Source of the DNA: Desulfomonile tiedjei
GTDB lineage: Bacteria > Desulfobacterota > Desulfomonilia > Desulfomonilales > Desulfomonilaceae
Direction of reading: 5' to 3'
NCBI GenBank assembly: GCA_016218715.1
Contig: JACRDG010000122.1
Span: 18,919-82,918 of the forward strand
Length of the DNA: 64,000 nt
A program made the translations under genes and the position numbers. This document shows, piece after piece, positions 61,847 to 64,000 of the stretch. A model generated the notes under the pieces. The model did no database searches. It saw only the letters and a list, made by a program, of their open reading frames with translations, and had not been told where the DNA came from. The first letter of the stretch is position 1. Each line of letters begins with the position of its first letter.

Positions 61847-62614
61847 TTACCCTTCTCCCAGGTACGCGGCGATCACCCGCCGATCGGACCGAATCTCATC
61901 GGGAGTGCCGAAGGCTATGGGAAGACCGTGGTCCAGGACTTTGAGCTTCTCGCAAATATCCATGACAAATCCCATGTCGTGCTCTATCAGGCAGGTGGTG
62001 AGGTTGAGTTCCTGCCGCAGCCTTCCGAGAAGTTCCCCGAATTCTATGGTTTCGATCGGGTTCATTCCCGCGACGGGCTCGTCCAGGAGCAGGAGCAGAG
62101 GATCCAGCGCCAGTGCCCGTGCCATCTCCAGCTTGCGTTGATTTCCATAGGGGAGGAATTGAGCCTTTTCTTTGGCCACGTCGATCAGGCCGGTGACCTC
62201 GAGGAGGTGCTCCGCCTGCTCGCGGATACGTCTTTCGTCTGTCGTGAAGCGACCAACGCCTGCGATTGCTTCCACGAAGGAGTATCGAATGGACGAATGC
62301 CCGGCGACCATGACGTTTTCGATCACGGTCAGGTCGCTGTACAGGCGTATCTGTTGGAAGGTGCGGGCGATCCCGAATCGGGCAACGCGCGGGGGCGACC
62401 AGCCGGTGATGTCTTTACCCCGAAAGATCACGCTCCCGGCCGACGGTTTGACCGATCCTGTGATCGCGTTGAATGCCGTGGTCTTGCCCGCGCCGTTGGG
62501 GCCGATGAGCGCGAGGATTTCTCTCTTGCGGATAGACAGGTCGAGGCCCGTCAATGCGGAGAGCCCTCCGAAGATCACCGAGAGCCCCTTGGTCGTGAGG
62601 AGAGGCTCTGTCAC
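61847..62614 (-). CDS. livG: Branched-chain amino acid ABC transporter ATP-binding protein LivG
   Basis: This 255-residue ATPase has Walker A LIGPNGAGKTTAFN, signature LPYGNQRKLEMARALA and Walker B LLLLDEPVAGMNP. LivG-type insertion is present. GTG 62614 begins VTEPLLTTKGLSVIFGG and overlaps the livM stop (GTGA), so translation is coupled; the frame is open to 62653 but family similarity does not extend further. Confidence 0.94.
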   Translation of the reverse strand: MTEPLLTTKGLSVIFGGLSALTGLDLSIRKREILALIGPNGAGKTTAFNAITGSVKPSAGSVIFRGKDITGWSPPRVARFGIARTFQQIRLYSDLTVIENVMVAGHSSIRYSFVEAIAGVGRFTTDERRIREQAEHLLEVTGLIDVAKEKAQFLPYGNQRKLEMARALALDPLLLLLDEPVAGMNPIETIEFGELLGRLRQELNLTTCLIEHDMGFVMDICEKLKVLDHGLPIAFGTPDEIRSDRRVIAAYLGEG

Positions 62615-63696
62615 GCGCGCCTCCGCCAACGTTCGCCGATACCGCGGCCCCAATCAATGAGGGCTTGCCAGGAGAATTCTCTCCTGCCCATTATTCCGGA
62701 CCGGGCGAAGAGCATCACGAGAATCAGTATAGCCGAGAAAATTACCATCCTCATTCCGGGAATCCCCTCGAAACTCCGCCCGAAGACAGTGATAGGCTCC
62801 TCGAAGGGTCTCAGGAGTTCCCCTCCCCACGAGAAGAGCACCGCGCCGATCACCGCGCCGGTGGTGCTCCCCAGTCCTCCGACAACGATAATGATGAGGA
62901 GATTGAACGTCAGGAAGAACGTGAACAGGGTAGGGGAGATGGTGGTGATCAGATGCGCAAGGAGACCGCCTCCCACTCCCTGAAAGAATGCGCTGAACGA
63001 AAAGGCCAGGCTCTTGGTCCAGAACGCGTTAATGCCCATGGCTTCCGCCGCGGTCTCATCTTCTCTGACGGCTTTCATTGCACGGCCATAGGAGGAGTTG
63101 ATGAGTCGCATGGTGCAAAAGATTGTGAAGACGCAGATTCCCCAGCTCCACCACAAATTGGTGTACGGCGTGAGGCCCTTGAGTCCCAGGGGGCCGTTGG
63201 TGATCGAGACGAGGTTATTGGCTAGAACCTGGATGACTTCCCCGAAACCGAGAGTCACGATGGCCAGATAATCGCCTCTGACCCGAAAGACCGGCAGAGA
63301 CAGGAGCAGCGCCACCAATGCCGTGACCAGTCCCGCTATGAGAAGGGACAGGGGAAACGACACGCTGATCTGCGAAAGAGGCCAAACCATGGGCTCGATG
63401 ATGAACGAACGGAGCTTCTCTTCGGGGGACAAGGTCAAGAGAGCGCTGGTGTACGCGCCCACAGCGAGGAACCCGTTGGGCTGCAGCGAGAACTGCCCGG
63501 TTATTCCGTTGATCAGGTTGTAGCTCACGGCGAGGATGGCGAAGATGGCTACATTGTTGAGGATTCTGACGTAGTACGGGCTCACGCCGCGTTCCGCGTA
63601 GGCGAGAAACAAGAACAGGAGCGCCAGGGCCGCGCCGGTGAGAACACGGTCGCGCAGGCGATTTCCTGTTTCCGATTTTTCCGTTACCGCCGCCAT
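62611..63696 (-). CDS. livM: Branched-chain amino acid ABC transporter permease LivM
   Basis: This 361-residue permease has about nine membrane helices and LivM motifs such as YNLINGITGQFSLQPNGFLA, FRVRGDYLAIVTLGFGE and YGRAMKAVREDETAAEAMGI. It forms the membrane channel with a LivH-type partner that should lie to the right of the window. ATG 63696 has AGGA upstream; the frame is open to 63762. The binding protein is not in the window either. Confidence 0.94.
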   Translation of the reverse strand: MAAVTEKSETGNRLRDRVLTGAALALLFLFLAYAERGVSPYYVRILNNVAIFAILAVSYNLINGITGQFSLQPNGFLAVGAYTSALLTLSPEEKLRSFIIEPMVWPLSQISVSFPLSLLIAGLVTALVALLLSLPVFRVRGDYLAIVTLGFGEVIQVLANNLVSITNGPLGLKGLTPYTNLWWSWGICVFTIFCTMRLINSSYGRAMKAVREDETAAEAMGINAFWTKSLAFSFSAFFQGVGGGLLAHLITTISPTLFTFFLTFNLLIIIVVGGLGSTTGAVIGAVLFSWGGELLRPFEEPITVFGRSFEGIPGMRMVIFSAILILVMLFARSGIMGRREFSWQALIDWGRGIGERWRRRA

Positions 63697-63872
63697 ACCT
63701 CGTCCTGGAAAGATTGGCGATGCATCGCGTTTCGGTTCAAAAACTCTCCGTCCTAGAGGCAAGGTATCCCGCAGCTACGAAGGCTTGTGTCGTCATGTCA
63801 GCGCAGGCCCACGTCGAGTCATCCGCGATGCTTCCCCTGCGCGCAGGGGGCCAGAGCTACCTCATTACTTGT
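63697..63872. other. Short region between livM and repeat A5
   Basis: This 176-bp segment, together with the repeat that follows, makes a gene-free stretch to the window end. No livH start or promoter was recognised. Confidence 0.4.
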
Positions 63873-64000
63873 TTTCATAAATACGGTCTCGCTTGGAGGC
63901 CCTGCTCTTGGCTGTTCAGTGGGGCCGGCATCTTGCCGGTCCATTAAGAAGTGACAGGCAAGGTGCCTGTCCCACCAAGAAACCTAAAATCCGCGACCGA
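63873..64000. repeat. Family-A MITE-like repeat, copy A5 (cut by window end)
   Basis: The left end TTTCATAAATACGGTCTCGC (63873-63892) is intact, with inner hairpins GGGGCCGGCATCTTGCCGG and GACAGGCAAGGTGCCTGTC. The right end (GCGACCG...) is cut by the window boundary. It matches the complete copy A2 closely. Confidence 0.8.

Noticed and set aside
61763..62983. Plus-strand frame of 406 codons opposite the liv genes
   Set aside because: It is a shadow of livF-livG-livM with no independent support.

Overview
The window looks like a chromosomal segment of a moderately GC-rich anaerobic deltaproteobacterium (Desulfobacterota, perhaps close to Desulfomonile). This placement is inferred from gene content, not from a marker tree. 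The evidence is a B12-dependent ribonucleotide reductase, a bifunctional Rel, a PhaE-like protein, a FIST-type sensor, a haem-binding sensor kinase, an AmrS-type radical SAM enzyme, a liv-type ABC transporter and selenium metabolism with in-frame UGA codons. No rRNA, tRNA, CRISPR array, integrase or transposase was recognised.

Layout. 1-4.4 kb: partial gene, then the leftward phoH-pgpH-ybeY operon. 4.9-7 kb: mazG, FmdB-type and hypothetical proteins, a lipoprotein. 7.1-9.1 kb: SOS operon lexA-dinB behind a striking tandem repeat. 9.2-10.9 kb: rplY and prs. 11-13.8 kb: envelope and hypothetical genes. 14-18 kb: der and rel. 18.2-20.6 kb: rpmB, DUF1844, a DnaJ-type co-chaperone, hsp20. 20.7-26.9 kb: degenerate lytic-transglycosylase-like protein, large TPR protein, rpe, amrS, mpl. 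27-33.2 kb: small wHTH protein, two GNAT-like proteins, cdd, a zinc-ribbon protein, nrdJ. 33.7-42.9 kb: accessory and sensory block (small membrane proteins, FIST protein plus hybrid kinase, TetR operon, haem-type kinase). 43.1-44.7 kb: the Gp37/Gp68-like plus TcmP-like pair. 44.8-51.4 kb: lepA, CDP-alcohol phosphotransferase fusion, HIT, cysK, PhaE-like. 51.6-59.9 kb: queC and a selenium-linked neighbourhood. 59.9-64 kb: lepB and leftward livM-livG-livF.

Most important result: two genes appear to be selenoprotein genes whose UGA is normally misread as a stop. selD (57055-58104) has a GTG start 60 nt upstream of the ATG an ORF finder picks. Its UGA is codon 17, the position of the catalytic Cys17 in E. 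coli SelD, and Lys20 is conserved. A radical SAM protein of the ArsS / rSAM-SeCys type (53331-54344) has UGA at codon 331 in its C-terminal Cys-rich tail. Both UGAs are followed by a perfect 6-7 bp hairpin with G first in its loop, 20-21 nt away, as expected for bacterial SECIS elements. An AhpD-like partner and a LysR regulator resembling selenium-metabolism-associated LysR proteins lie nearby.

Two families of short inverted-repeat (MITE-like) elements are scattered between genes. Family A has TTTCATAAATACGGTC-type ends and inner hairpins. Family B has TRATACC..TTCGC-type ends and a GGGGGAACTTCTTTG hairpin. They confuse gene starts and sometimes supply stop codons. Three otherwise unrelated proteins share an uncharacterised domain of about 50 residues.
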